Notes: generated from the sequence alone by a model not told the origin. DNA of 64,000 bases from HyVt-105 sp049975425 (GCA_049975425.1 JBNGDI010000002.1:90525-154524), one strand, 5' to 3'; shown: positions 16,297-25,081, counted from the stretch's first letter. A program made the numbers and translations.

Positions 16297-16333
16297 CAGG
16301 GAAGGTCTATCTGAAAAGGTAGACCATTCCCTG
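16297..16333. terminator. Long hairpin at the convergent gene ends, probable bidirectional terminator
   Basis: CAGGGAA-GGTCTA (16297-16309) pairs with TAGACC-A-TTCCCTG (16320-16333), 13 bp with one bulge and a 10-base loop. The left arm contains the stop codon of the minus-strand T9SS protein. T tracts are poor on both sides, so termination efficiency is uncertain. Confidence 0.4.
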
Positions 16334-17599
16334 TTGATTATATACCTGTCCGTCCCAACCGAAAGCCTTGATAACATACAGGTACACTCCCGGACTGGCA
16401 TACTGGTTGGAACCGCGTATTCTCCCGTCCCAGCCCGGCCATTCACGCAATGCCCCGCTGTCGCCGGAAAATTCATACACTTTTCTGCCGTTTCTGTTAA
16501 ACACCTGCATTTGCAGAACGCGAAGGGATACGTGGTCTATTTTGAAAAAGTCGTTGCGGGTATCGTCATTGGGCGTAAATACGTTGGGGACATCCAGCAC
16601 CGAGGGGTCTACCACCACCGTCACTTTCATGGAATCCCGGCATGATTCCTCGCTGGTAACCACCAGTGTAACGGTATATTCCGACGGATATCCCGGGTCC
16701 ACTTCCGGATCGTTACGGTAGGTATGCATGGCAGGAAGCAGGGGGTCAATGGATACCGTATCGTTCCCGTCGCCGAAATCCCATTCGAACATCACGGCAT
16801 TTTCCGAATTGTTCGTGAAATAGACATCCAGCGGGGCCGATCGCCGGTTCTTGGCATCCAGCTCATAATCCACTGAAAAATCGGCCCTGGGGAAAATGGT
16901 TTCGAAGAAAAAACCGGCCTGTTGCCGGCAACCCGTTTCATCGGTCGCCGTGAGAAAAAATTCGGTATCCACGGTTGGAGGAGGCCATATCAGGGGGTCG
17001 AGCACCGGAATACTTCCCAGGTAACCGATGGGCGGATCGGAACTCCAGACAAATTCCACATCATTGGGCAGTATTATGACCGACTGGTCGGAGGGGTCGA
17101 AATAACGGAATACGTCGCTGTCAATACTGCCTTCGATGGCAAACTGCAGGCAGGTGAGGTTTTTTATTCCTGCCGTTACTTCCAGGTGGCGCACATACAA
17201 CCAGGCGTAATAATACCGGTGTGTACCTCCCCCGTCGGTAACCCGCACACGGTACCCCCCTGTATTCAATCCGGTAACGGTGGAGGAGGGTTGTCCCGTT
17301 TCAGTCAGAAAAGGATCCCATGCAAACGTTACGGTATCGAGCCTGCTCCACTCGAAATCCCATCCCGGTGTACCATGTTCGGGCAGGGCGGTGAGCGAGC
17401 CCGTTACCGGATTACCTGCCCCGTCAGGGCTGCAAAAAACGTAAATGGTATCGACCCGGCCGGTAAACACGGGATAATCGGTGAGCAGGCGGCTGTCGGC
17501 ACCGGGAGAAATGATCTGCCCCGTTGCCGGGCCTGCCCCGATTCCGAAAACCAGCAGCACGATCACTGCGCATCTGCAAACAAGCGGTCTGAACATCAT
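16307..17599 (-). CDS. Secreted PKD-domain protein with type B T9SS sorting domain
   Basis: About 430 aa. A signal peptide is at the N terminus (CAVIVLLVFGIGAGPATGQ). A PKD domain lies in the second half, with the hallmark FEWDFGDGNDT. The last 90 residues form the gliding-motility C-terminal (CHU_C) domain: VPNVFTPNDDTRNDFFKI, QVFNRNGRKVYEF, GWDGRI, GVYLYVI and a final VYLFR. Such proteins cross the outer membrane by the type IX system. The frame opens at a GTG at 17617, but the ATG at 17599 fits the promoter at 17635 and the signal peptide better. Its binding target is unknown. Confidence 0.9.
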   Translation of the reverse strand: MMFRPLVCRCAVIVLLVFGIGAGPATGQIISPGADSRLLTDYPVFTGRVDTIYVFCSPDGAGNPVTGSLTALPEHGTPGWDFEWSRLDTVTFAWDPFLTETGQPSSTVTGLNTGGYRVRVTDGGGTHRYYYAWLYVRHLEVTAGIKNLTCLQFAIEGSIDSDVFRYFDPSDQSVIILPNDVEFVWSSDPPIGYLGSIPVLDPLIWPPPTVDTEFFLTATDETGCRQQAGFFFETIFPRADFSVDYELDAKNRRSAPLDVYFTNNSENAVMFEWDFGDGNDTVSIDPLLPAMHTYRNDPEVDPGYPSEYTVTLVVTSEESCRDSMKVTVVVDPSVLDVPNVFTPNDDTRNDFFKIDHVSLRVLQMQVFNRNGRKVYEFSGDSGALREWPGWDGRIRGSNQYASPGVYLYVIKAFGWDGQVYNQQGMVYLFR

Positions 17600-17634
17600 A
17601 CCCTTTTGGCCGGCCACTATGTATCAATAAACTC

Positions 17635-17642
17635 CAAATATA
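17635..17642 (-). promoter_or_regulatory. -7 element for the T9SS protein gene
   Basis: On the minus strand TATATTTG matches TAnnTTTG. A TTG lies only 16 bases upstream, a little close for the -33 element. Predicted transcription start is near 17629. Confidence 0.55.
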
Positions 17643-17766
17643 TTCATTTATTATGATTCAACTAAATCCGCTGACTGCACCGGCCGGGCCTGAAAACCGC
17701 CCTCCCCTGTTGAAAACTCATGGGCAAGTTGGCCCGGGCATTCACCCTCCTTTTCATACCAATTAC

Positions 17767-17774
17767 TAACTTTG
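17767..17774 (+). promoter_or_regulatory. -7 element for the PcrA/UvrD helicase
   Basis: TAACTTTG matches TAnnTTTG and lies 26 bases before the ATG. No good -33 TTG is present at the usual distance. Confidence 0.6.
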
Positions 17775-17800
17775 ATTCCTGCATTTTTTGAAATCCTGGC

Positions 17801-20098
17801 ATGGAATATCTGAAGGAGTTGAACCCCTCACAAAGGGAAGCGGTTGTAAACACCGAAGGGCCCGCTCTGGTCATTGCCGGAGCCGGTTCCGGAAAAACCA
17901 GGGTGCTGACCTACCGGGTGGCGCATCTGCTTGTAAATGGGACCCCGGCCCACACCATTCTTGCCCTGACCTTTACCAACCGTGCAGCAAACGAAATGAA
18001 GGAAAGGATCATCCGCATTGTGGGGGAAGCCACCGCCCGGTATCTGTGGATGGGTACTTTCCATTCCATTTTTGCCCGCATCCTGAGGATGGAATCACAG
18101 GCACTGGGTTATCCTGCCAATTATTCCATTTACGACACCCAGGATTCGAAAAACCTCATCAAGGAGATTATCCGGGAACTAAACCTGGACGAGCAGGTTT
18201 ACAAACCCGCCGTGGTGCTGGGCAGAATTTCCTCGGCCAAGAACAACCTGATCACCGCTCCCATGTACGCCGGCGATCAGCGGATTACCGAAACCGACCG
18301 TAACCGGGAGCGGCCCTGGGTGGCCGAAATATACAAACGGTATGCAGCCCGGTGCTTCAAGGCCGGAGCCATGGATTTCGACGATCTGCTGGTCAATACC
18401 TACATCCTCCTGAGGGATTTCCCGGAGGTCCTCCGCAAATACCAGGATCAGTTCAGGTACATTCTGGTAGACGAATACCAGGACACCAACTACGTGCAGT
18501 ATGCCATTGTGAAGAAGCTGGGAGAAAGGCACAAAAACGTATGTGTGGTAGGCGACGATGCCCAGAGCATTTATTCGTTCCGGGGGGCAAGGATCGAAAA
18601 CATCCTGCATTTTAAAAATGATTACCCCGGTTACCGCCTGTTCAAACTGGAACAGAATTACCGTTCGACCCAGAACATTGTGAACGTGGCCAACAGTTTG
18701 ATTGCCAGGAACCGCGACCAGATCAGAAAAACAATTTTTTCCCGGAACGAGCCGGGGGAAAAGATCACCGTGGTCCGAACCCTCACCGATACGGAAGAAG
18801 GTTTTGTGGTGGCCAATGCCATACAGGATATTCATTACGGGACAAAAACCCCATTCAGCGAATTTGCCATTCTGTACCGAACCAACGCGCAATCGAGAAT
18901 TTTTGAAGAAACCCTCCGTAAAAAAAACATCCCTTACCGGGTGTACGGAGCCGTATCCTTTTACCAGCGTAAAGAGATCAAAGACCTGCTGGCCTATTTC
19001 AGGCTGGTATCCAATCCTGCCGACGACGAAGCCCTGAAACGTGTAATCAATTATCCGGCCCGTGGGATTGGCAAAACAACCCTCGACAGGCTTATCACAC
19101 TTTCCAATAAGCACGATATCCCCATCTGGAAGGCAATCACCACCGGCACCATTAATGAAGCCGGGCTGAACCGGGGGATCACAGAAAAAATAGAGGCATT
19201 TACCGGCATGATCCGTTCTTTTATGGAGAAAAAACAGAAAGCCGGCGCCTATGAACTTGCCATGGAAATCGCTACGGAAACCGGAATACTGAAAGAGCTG
19301 TATCATTACGACTCTCCGGAGGAATTCAGCCGGTATGAAAACCTGCAGGAACTGCTTAACGGAATCAGGGAATTTGTGCAGGCGGCCGAAAAAGAAGGGC
19401 AACCCGCCAGGCTGGAAAATTACCTGGAAAACGTTTCTCTGCTCACCGACCTGGACACCGAACCGGCTGAAGAGCACAACCGGGTAAAGATCATGACGGT
19501 CCATTCGGCCAAGGGGCTGGAATTCGATTACGTGTTTATTGCCGGCATGGAAGAAGACCTTTTCCCCTCCCACTTGTCGGTTTCCACCCAGCGGGAGCTG
19601 GAGGAGGAACGGCGCCTGTTTTACGTGGCCCTGACCCGTGCCCGCAAGAAAGTACACATCAGTTATGCAGGCACGCGCTTTCGCTGGGGAACACCTTCGG
19701 CTTGCACCCCCAGCCGCTTCATCACGGAACTGGATGAACAGTATATCACCCTGCCCGAAGATGCAGGCCTGCCTGTAAGCTACACGGGAAGATCCTTTTT
19801 GCATGAACACCGCAGGCCTGAACCGAAAACCAGCCGCCCACCGAGCAACAGAGGTGAAATGACAGGTAAAAAATGGGTCAGGGCAAAGACCCCTGCACCC
19901 GCCACCGGTAATTTTCCCCGGCCCGATGATATTCCGCCGGTTAAAGCTGGAATGCTGGTGGAACATCCCCGTTTTGGGAAGGGAGAGGTACAGGAGGTGG
20001 AAGGGGTCCCACCCGATGTGAAAGCAACGGTATTCTTCACCGATCATGGGAAAAAACAACTGCTCCTGAAATTTGCCAGACTAAAAATCATTGGATAA
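17801..20098 (+). CDS. ATP-dependent DNA helicase, PcrA/UvrD family
   Basis: 765 aa superfamily 1A helicase moving 3' to 5', acting in repair and in removing proteins or stalled polymerase from DNA. Motifs in order: Q motif LNPSQREAV (8-16), Walker A AGAGSGKT (26-33), Ia LTFTNRAA, II VDEYQDTN (223-230), III GDDAQSIYSFRGA (251-263), V MTVHSAKGLEF and VI RRLFYVALTRARKK. The last 50 residues (AGMLVEHPRFGKGEVQEVEG) are the Tudor-like RNA-polymerase-binding module typical of PcrA/UvrD. Distinguishing PcrA from UvrD is not possible from sequence alone. Confidence 0.95.
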   Translation: MEYLKELNPSQREAVVNTEGPALVIAGAGSGKTRVLTYRVAHLLVNGTPAHTILALTFTNRAANEMKERIIRIVGEATARYLWMGTFHSIFARILRMESQALGYPANYSIYDTQDSKNLIKEIIRELNLDEQVYKPAVVLGRISSAKNNLITAPMYAGDQRITETDRNRERPWVAEIYKRYAARCFKAGAMDFDDLLVNTYILLRDFPEVLRKYQDQFRYILVDEYQDTNYVQYAIVKKLGERHKNVCVVGDDAQSIYSFRGARIENILHFKNDYPGYRLFKLEQNYRSTQNIVNVANSLIARNRDQIRKTIFSRNEPGEKITVVRTLTDTEEGFVVANAIQDIHYGTKTPFSEFAILYRTNAQSRIFEETLRKKNIPYRVYGAVSFYQRKEIKDLLAYFRLVSNPADDEALKRVINYPARGIGKTTLDRLITLSNKHDIPIWKAITTGTINEAGLNRGITEKIEAFTGMIRSFMEKKQKAGAYELAMEIATETGILKELYHYDSPEEFSRYENLQELLNGIREFVQAAEKEGQPARLENYLENVSLLTDLDTEPAEEHNRVKIMTVHSAKGLEFDYVFIAGMEEDLFPSHLSVSTQRELEEERRLFYVALTRARKKVHISYAGTRFRWGTPSACTPSRFITELDEQYITLPEDAGLPVSYTGRSFLHEHRRPEPKTSRPPSNRGEMTGKKWVRAKTPAPATGNFPRPDDIPPVKAGMLVEHPRFGKGEVQEVEGVPPDVKATVFFTDHGKKQLLLKFARLKIIG

Positions 20099-20110
20099 TA
20101 CCACGGGCAG

Positions 20111-20141
20111 TTGGTATGATCGGCGAAATAATGTAGCTTTG
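20111..20141 (+). promoter_or_regulatory. Promoter of the DUF4290-murA unit
   Basis: TTG at 20111-20113 and TAGCTTTG at 20134-20141 are separated by 20 bases, a good -33/-7 pair. Transcription would start near 20148, just before the ATG at 20161. Confidence 0.75.
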
Positions 20142-20160
20142 CAGAAAATAGTTACGCACA

Positions 20161-20766
20161 ATGGATTATAATACATCAAGAAAGAAAATGGTACTTCCTG
20201 AATACGGACGTAATATCCAGGAAATGGTTGATTATGCCTGCACCATTGAGGACCGCGAGGAAAGGAACCGGGCAGCCCGGACAATCATACAAATCATGGG
20301 ACAAGTGAATCCCGGATTGCGCGATCAGGGGGATGTCAGGCACAAACTGTGGGATCACCTGTTTATCATGTCGGATTTCAAACTGGACATCGATTCGCCC
20401 TACCCCATCCCACCTAAAGAAAAATTCAACCAGAAACCCGATCCGGTTGAATATAACACACATGATATTAAGTACATGCATTACGGCCGCATCACTGAGC
20501 AGCTGATCGGGGCGGCCATTGCCATGGAAGAGGGACCGGAAAAACAGGCTCTTGTCACAATGATTGCCAATCACATGAAAAAATCTTATCTCACCTGGAA
20601 CAGAAACCAGGTGACCGACGAGATTATTTTCAAGGATTTGGAAACCCTGTCGGGAGGGAAACTGAAAGTGAGCGAAAACACCCGTTTAAGTGAACCCAAG
20701 GAGATGTTCTCCGTCAAGGGATCACGGAAAAAGAGGGGCCAGCAGAGAAAAGGCAGTCACTCTTAG
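20161..20766 (+). CDS. DUF4290 protein, upstream of murA
   Basis: 201 aa, soluble, no signal peptide. It matches the DUF4290 family as I know it, with YNTSRKKMVLPEYGRNIQEM at the start and a conserved central HKLWDHLFIMSDFKLDIDSPYP. The C-terminal 25 residues are basic and probably disordered (RKKRGQQRKG). The family is restricted to Bacteroidota and commonly lies directly upstream of murA, as here (24-base gap). Its role is unknown; a link to peptidoglycan precursor synthesis is inferred from context only. Confidence 0.85.
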   Translation: MDYNTSRKKMVLPEYGRNIQEMVDYACTIEDREERNRAARTIIQIMGQVNPGLRDQGDVRHKLWDHLFIMSDFKLDIDSPYPIPPKEKFNQKPDPVEYNTHDIKYMHYGRITEQLIGAAIAMEEGPEKQALVTMIANHMKKSYLTWNRNQVTDEIIFKDLETLSGGKLKVSENTRLSEPKEMFSVKGSRKKRGQQRKGSHS

Positions 20767-20790
20767 TATGATGAACTATATCCTTCCCCT

Positions 20791-22098
20791 ATGAGCAGAT
20801 TCGAAGTCACGGGGGGTAAACGCTTACATGGATCGATCACACCCCAGGGGGCAAAAAACGAAGCCCTCCAGGTGATCTGTGCCACTCTGCTTACCCCCGA
20901 GAAGATCACCATTCATAATATTCCCGACATCAGGGATGTGGTAATGCTTATCGATCTGCTGACGTGCATGGGAGTAGAATCCAGGCAAACTGCACCGGGA
21001 ACATGGGTTTTCCGGGCCGACAAAGTCAACCTGGATTATCTGGCGAGTGAAGATTGTATGACAAAAAGCGCCAGCCTGCGCGGGTCGGTCATGATTCTGG
21101 GCCCCCTGCTGGCACGTTTCGGGATGGCCAAAATTCCCAGGCCGGGGGGAGACAAGATCGGACGCCGCAGGATCGACACACACCTCAACGGGTTTCAGAA
21201 GCTGGGCGCCATTTTTGATTACAGGCAGGAAGAAGACATTTACCTGGTTTCCGGTAAAAACCTGAAGGGGACATACATGCACCTGGATGAAGCCTCGGTT
21301 ACAGGCACAGCCAACCTTATCATGGCCGCTGTGCTTACTCCGGGAACCACCACCATCTATAATGCCGCCTGCGAACCATATATTCAGCAGCTTTGCCGCA
21401 TGCTGACCAGGATGGGCGCCCTGATCACCGGGATTGGATCGAACCTGCTTACCATTCAGGGGGTGGATTCCCTGGGCGGCTGCGAACATACAGTGCTGCC
21501 CGATATGATAGAAGTGGGGAGCTTTATCGGAATGGCCGCCATGACCCGGTCAGAGATCACCATAAAAAATGTATCGTACGAAAACCTGGGCATCATTCCC
21601 GATTCTTTCCGGCGCCTGGGCATACAACTGAACAGGCAGGGGGACGATATCCATATTCCCGCCCAGGAAAATTATACCATTGAAACATTCATTGACGGGT
21701 CGATCATGACCATTTCCGATGCCATATGGCCCGGCCTTACCCCCGACCTGCTGAGTGTATTTCTGGTAGTAGCCACCCAGGCGAAGGGAAGCGTCCTGAT
21801 CCACCAGAAAATGTTTGAAAGCCGCCTGTTTTTCGTTGACAAGCTCATTGATATGGGAGCCCAGATTATTCTGTGCGATCCGCACCGGGCCACCGTCATA
21901 GGATTAAACCATGAGATCCAGCTACGGGCCACCCGCATGACCTCACCCGATATCCGCGCCGGCGTGGCCCTCCTGATAGCGGCCCTTTCGGCAAAAGGCA
22001 CCAGCGTAATTGACAACATTGACCAGATTGACCGGGGATACCAGTCAATCGACACCCGCTTGCAGAAACTGGGCGCCGACATTCGCAGAATAGAATGA
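20791..22098 (+). CDS. murA: UDP-GlcNAc 1-carboxyvinyltransferase with Asp at the fosfomycin site
   Basis: MurA, 435 aa, makes the first committed step of peptidoglycan synthesis by transferring enolpyruvate from PEP to UDP-GlcNAc. Lys22-Asn23 (QGAKNEAL) are conserved. In the active-site loop the E. coli sequence has Cys115 followed by TIGAR; here the loop reads PGGDKIGRRRID, placing Asp121 at that position. Asp at this site keeps activity but removes the nucleophile alkylated by fosfomycin in Mycobacterium tuberculosis and Chlamydia, so intrinsic insensitivity is expected. It is co-oriented with the DUF4290 gene. Confidence 0.95.
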   Translation: MSRFEVTGGKRLHGSITPQGAKNEALQVICATLLTPEKITIHNIPDIRDVVMLIDLLTCMGVESRQTAPGTWVFRADKVNLDYLASEDCMTKSASLRGSVMILGPLLARFGMAKIPRPGGDKIGRRRIDTHLNGFQKLGAIFDYRQEEDIYLVSGKNLKGTYMHLDEASVTGTANLIMAAVLTPGTTTIYNAACEPYIQQLCRMLTRMGALITGIGSNLLTIQGVDSLGGCEHTVLPDMIEVGSFIGMAAMTRSEITIKNVSYENLGIIPDSFRRLGIQLNRQGDDIHIPAQENYTIETFIDGSIMTISDAIWPGLTPDLLSVFLVVATQAKGSVLIHQKMFESRLFFVDKLIDMGAQIILCDPHRATVIGLNHEIQLRATRMTSPDIRAGVALLIAALSAKGTSVIDNIDQIDRGYQSIDTRLQKLGADIRRIE

Positions 22099-22143
22099 CA
22101 CCCTGAATAAACGCAATACCTGAATAAGGCGAAACAGATCATG

Positions 22144-22170
22144 CCAATTTGTCCGACAGGACATAATTGG
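22144..22170. promoter_or_regulatory. Inverted repeat at the grpE promoter
   Basis: CCAATT-TGTCC and GGACA-T-AATTGG are complementary apart from one unpaired T and enclose GACA. The right arm ends inside the -24 region of the sigma-54-like promoter and the left arm overlaps a TTTG. It is either an operator or an activator site. It does not match the HrcA CIRCE element. Confidence 0.4.
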
Positions 22171-22183
22171 CAAAATCTTTGCT
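22168..22183 (+). promoter_or_regulatory. Sigma-54-type -24/-12 promoter before grpE
   Basis: TGGCAAAATCTTTGCT fits TGGCACGnnnnTTGCW: the invariant GG (22169) and GC (22181) are 12 bases apart and TTGC is exact. The expected start is near 22193. An overlapping alternative is a degenerate vegetative promoter: TTTG at 22148 and AATCTTTG at 22174, where the -7 lacks its first T. Confidence 0.6.
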
Positions 22184-22234
22184 CAGTGCATGTGGCTTTT
22201 TATGATGTCAAACCATAAATCAAACCGGGCGAAG

Positions 22235-22846
22235 ATGACGAAAAAGAAAACAAACATAGAGCAAGAGGATCAGATGAAGAAACAGAGCAAGGGACAGAAA
22301 CCGGCAGGAGAAAAGAAGGTTTCAGAAGAAAAAAAAACCACCGTAACAGCAACCGGTGGTGAAAAAGAAGTTGCAGAAAAGCCGGAAGCCAAAAAGGAAA
22401 AGGAACCTTCAGTGGAAGAAAAACTGGCCGATTTGCACGATAAATACCTCAGGTTATCGGCCGAATTCGACAATTACAGAAAAAGGACCCTGCGGGAAAA
22501 AATGGAACTGACAAAAACCGCCGGGGAAGATATCCTGGTTCAGTTTCTCCAGGTGATGGACGATTTTGACCGGGCCAGGGAACTGATAAGGGACGCCAAA
22601 GACGTGGAATCAATAAAAACAGGCATTGAGCTGATTTACCAGAAACTAAAAGATTTTCTGAAGATAAGGGGTGTGAAAGAAATCGAAGCCCTGCACCAGA
22701 ATTTTAATACCGATTATCACGAAGCTGTTACCAAGATCCCTGCTCCCGACGAAAAACTGAAAGGCAAAGTGGTGGATGTGGTACAGAAGGGATATATCAT
22801 GAACGACAAGGTGATCAGGTATTCCAAGGTAGTGGTTGGCGAATAA
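22235..22846 (+). CDS. grpE: Nucleotide exchange factor GrpE
   Basis: GrpE releases ADP from DnaK. The N terminus is a long lysine/glutamate-rich segment predicted to be disordered or coiled coil. The family core begins at KLADLHDKYLRLSAEFDNYRKR and ends with QKGYIMNDKVIRYSKVVV. The frame opens at 22190, but that ATG lies at or before the predicted transcription start. ATGs at 22202/22205, 22235 (203 aa) and 22274 are possible; 22235 is chosen. dnaJ follows after 64 bases; dnaK is not in the window. Confidence 0.92.
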   Translation: MTKKKTNIEQEDQMKKQSKGQKPAGEKKVSEEKKTTVTATGGEKEVAEKPEAKKEKEPSVEEKLADLHDKYLRLSAEFDNYRKRTLREKMELTKTAGEDILVQFLQVMDDFDRARELIRDAKDVESIKTGIELIYQKLKDFLKIRGVKEIEALHQNFNTDYHEAVTKIPAPDEKLKGKVVDVVQKGYIMNDKVIRYSKVVVGE

Positions 22847-22910
22847 ATAACATACCCGCGAAAGAAAACAGGCGGCAGAAACAGGATCTGCCGGAGTAAT
22901 TTAACATGAA

Positions 22911-24056
22911 ATGGCAAAAAGGGATTACTACGAGGTACTGGAGGTTTCGAAAAACGCGAGCAAGGAAGAGATCAAGAAAGCGTACCGCAAACAGGCGCTG
23001 AAATATCACCCCGATAAGAATCCCGGTGATGCCCGTGCTGAAGAAAAATTCAAGGAAGCGGCCGAAGCGTATGAGGTACTGAGCAACGACGAAAAACGTG
23101 CCCGGTATGACAGATATGGTCACGCCGGTATAGGAGGAGCTGCAGGCGGAGGTTTCGGTTCAGGAGGTATGACCATTGACGACATTTTCGAGCATTTCGG
23201 GGATATTTTCGGTACAGGTTTCGGCGGTTTCGGAGGATTCGGCAGCAGCCGCCGTTCACGCCGTGTAAACAAGGGGAGCAACCTGCGGGTGAAAGTCAAA
23301 CTCACCATGCAGGAAATTGCCACCGGTGTTGAAAAGAAACTGAAGCTGAACAAATACATTGCCTGCGATGCCTGTGACGGTTCCGGGGCACAGGGATCCT
23401 CTTACGCCACCTGCCCTACCTGCCACGGAACAGGTCAGGTTACCCGTATCACCAACACCTTTCTGGGCCAGATGCAAACCACCACCACATGTCCCAATTG
23501 CGGAGGCGAAGGAAAAACTATTTCGAAAAAATGTCCAAAATGTGCCGGAGAAGGAATCATCAAAGGAGAAGAAGTGGTACGAATCAACATTCCGGCAGGC
23601 GTGGGTGAAGGCATGCAACTGAACGTTTCCGGAAAGGGAAATGCCGCCCGGCGCGGAGGAATGAACGGCGACCTGCTCGTGGTCATTGAAGAAGAAAAAC
23701 ACCCCGAACTGATACGCGACGGGAACGACCTGATTTACAACCTGTATTTAAGCGTCCCTCAGGCCATTCTGGGGACACAGGCTGAAATACCAACGGTTGA
23801 CGGGAAAGTCAAAATCAAAATCGAGGCCGGCACCCAGCCTGGGAAAATCCTGCGCATCAGGGGCAAAGGACTACCCGACGTGAACGGATACCGAAAAGGC
23901 GACCTGCTGGTTCACATCAATGTGTATATTCCCCGGGAGGTGACACGTGAGGAAGCACGGATCATTGAAAAATGGAAACAGTCAGACAGCTTCACTCCCC
24001 GGCCAAACCGGGAAGACAGAAGTTTCTTCGACAGGATGCGTGGATATTTTGAATAA
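22911..24056 (+). CDS. dnaJ: Chaperone DnaJ (Hsp40)
   Basis: DnaJ, 381 aa, stimulates DnaK ATPase and delivers substrates. It has the J domain with HPD at 33-35 and a Gly/Phe-rich linker (about 78-118). Four zinc motifs follow: CDACDGSG, CPTCHGTG, CPNCGGEG and CPKCAGEG. The two C-terminal beta domains complete the type I layout. It is co-oriented with grpE upstream and an ABC exporter downstream. Confidence 0.97.
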   Translation: MAKRDYYEVLEVSKNASKEEIKKAYRKQALKYHPDKNPGDARAEEKFKEAAEAYEVLSNDEKRARYDRYGHAGIGGAAGGGFGSGGMTIDDIFEHFGDIFGTGFGGFGGFGSSRRSRRVNKGSNLRVKVKLTMQEIATGVEKKLKLNKYIACDACDGSGAQGSSYATCPTCHGTGQVTRITNTFLGQMQTTTTCPNCGGEGKTISKKCPKCAGEGIIKGEEVVRINIPAGVGEGMQLNVSGKGNAARRGGMNGDLLVVIEEEKHPELIRDGNDLIYNLYLSVPQAILGTQAEIPTVDGKVKIKIEAGTQPGKILRIRGKGLPDVNGYRKGDLLVHINVYIPREVTREEARIIEKWKQSDSFTPRPNREDRSFFDRMRGYFE

Positions 24057-24075
24057 TTTTCTTCCCGGTAATAAA

Positions 24076-24092
24076 TGAAGATATTATCTTCA
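24076..24092. promoter_or_regulatory. 17-base perfect inverted repeat before the ABC genes
   Basis: TGAAGATA and TATCTTCA flank a single T. It lies 20 bases after the dnaJ stop and 30 bases before the ABC ATPase start, with a second short palindrome AAACTAGTTT at 24109. It may be an operator or a weak terminator. Confidence 0.3.
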
Positions 24093-24121
24093 CAACTTCG
24101 TAACTAACAAACTAGTTTATT

Positions 24122-25063
24122 ATGGATATCCTGAAGGCCCGGAATATTGTCAAACAATTTTCCAACCACCTGGCCCTGGACAAGGTCAGCATTCATGTTC
24201 CGGAAGGAACCATTTATGGGCTGCTCGGACCCAACGGCGCAGGAAAAACCACTCTGCTGAGGATCATCAACCAGATAACAGCCCCCGATGAAGGGGAGAT
24301 CGACTTTAAAAACAGGAAACTGAAGGCGGATGATGTTTTTGATATCGGATACCTTCCGGAGGAACGGGGATTGTATAAAAAAATGACGGTGGGAGAACAG
24401 GCTATGTATCTGGCCCAGCTCAAGGGAATGAAACGGTCTGAGGCAGTGAAGAAACTCCGGTACTGGTTTGAAAAATTTGAGATCCAACCCTGGTGGAACA
24501 AAAAGGTAGAAGAACTTTCCAAAGGCATGCAGCAGAAACTGCAGTTCATCGTAACCATTCTGCATGAGCCTTCCCTCCTGATTTTCGACGAACCTTTCAG
24601 CGGCTTTGACCCAATTAACGCCCGTATACTGAAACAGGAGATACAGGAACTGAAGAAGAAGGGAGCCACCATCATTTTTTCCACCCACGATATGGGCAGC
24701 GTGGAAGAACTGTGCAATCACATCACCCTGATCAACCGGTCGCGCACCCTGCTGGAAGGACCTATCGACAAAGTGAGGGAAGAATACCGGACCAACCGGT
24801 TCGAGGTGGTGTTCGAAGGATCGCCCAACCTGCTCGATTTCACCCTGTCGTCACAGTACAAAATAATTGAAAACACCCCTGTTAACGGGACCCAGCGACT
24901 TCTTATCGAAATTGTTGACGGGATTTCCACCAACGAAATCATTTCCAGCCTGCTTACCAGAGGGAAGATCTTATCGTTCAACGAGAAACTTCCCTCGATG
25001 AACGAAATTTTCATCCAGGTGGTGGAAGAAGAAAATAAAAAAACAGACCGGAAATCCAACTAA
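24122..25063 (+). CDS. ABC transporter ATP-binding protein
   Basis: 313 aa ATPase. Walker A GPNGAGKT is at 36-43, the signature is LSKGM (a variant of LSGGQ), and Walker B is LLIFDEPFSGFDP, followed by the switch His in FSTHD. A C-terminal extension of about 100 residues follows, as in export-type ATPases of the NatA/ABC-2 group. The permease starts 18 bases downstream. Substrate unknown; sodium or drug export would fit the family but is not shown. Confidence 0.92.
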   Translation: MDILKARNIVKQFSNHLALDKVSIHVPEGTIYGLLGPNGAGKTTLLRIINQITAPDEGEIDFKNRKLKADDVFDIGYLPEERGLYKKMTVGEQAMYLAQLKGMKRSEAVKKLRYWFEKFEIQPWWNKKVEELSKGMQQKLQFIVTILHEPSLLIFDEPFSGFDPINARILKQEIQELKKKGATIIFSTHDMGSVEELCNHITLINRSRTLLEGPIDKVREEYRTNRFEVVFEGSPNLLDFTLSSQYKIIENTPVNGTQRLLIEIVDGISTNEIISSLLTRGKILSFNEKLPSMNEIFIQVVEEENKKTDRKSN

Positions 25064-25081
25064 CCCCAAATCTGACCCATT

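Noticed and set aside
18179..20059. Long minus-strand open frame of 626 codons
   Set aside because: It is antisense to the full set of PcrA/UvrD helicase motifs and shows no domain, no codon-typical composition and no promoter; it is a shadow of the helicase gene.
22099..22189. HrcA CIRCE element before grpE
   Set aside because: No TTAGCACTC-n9-GAGTGCTAA or close variant is present; the inverted repeat found there is different.
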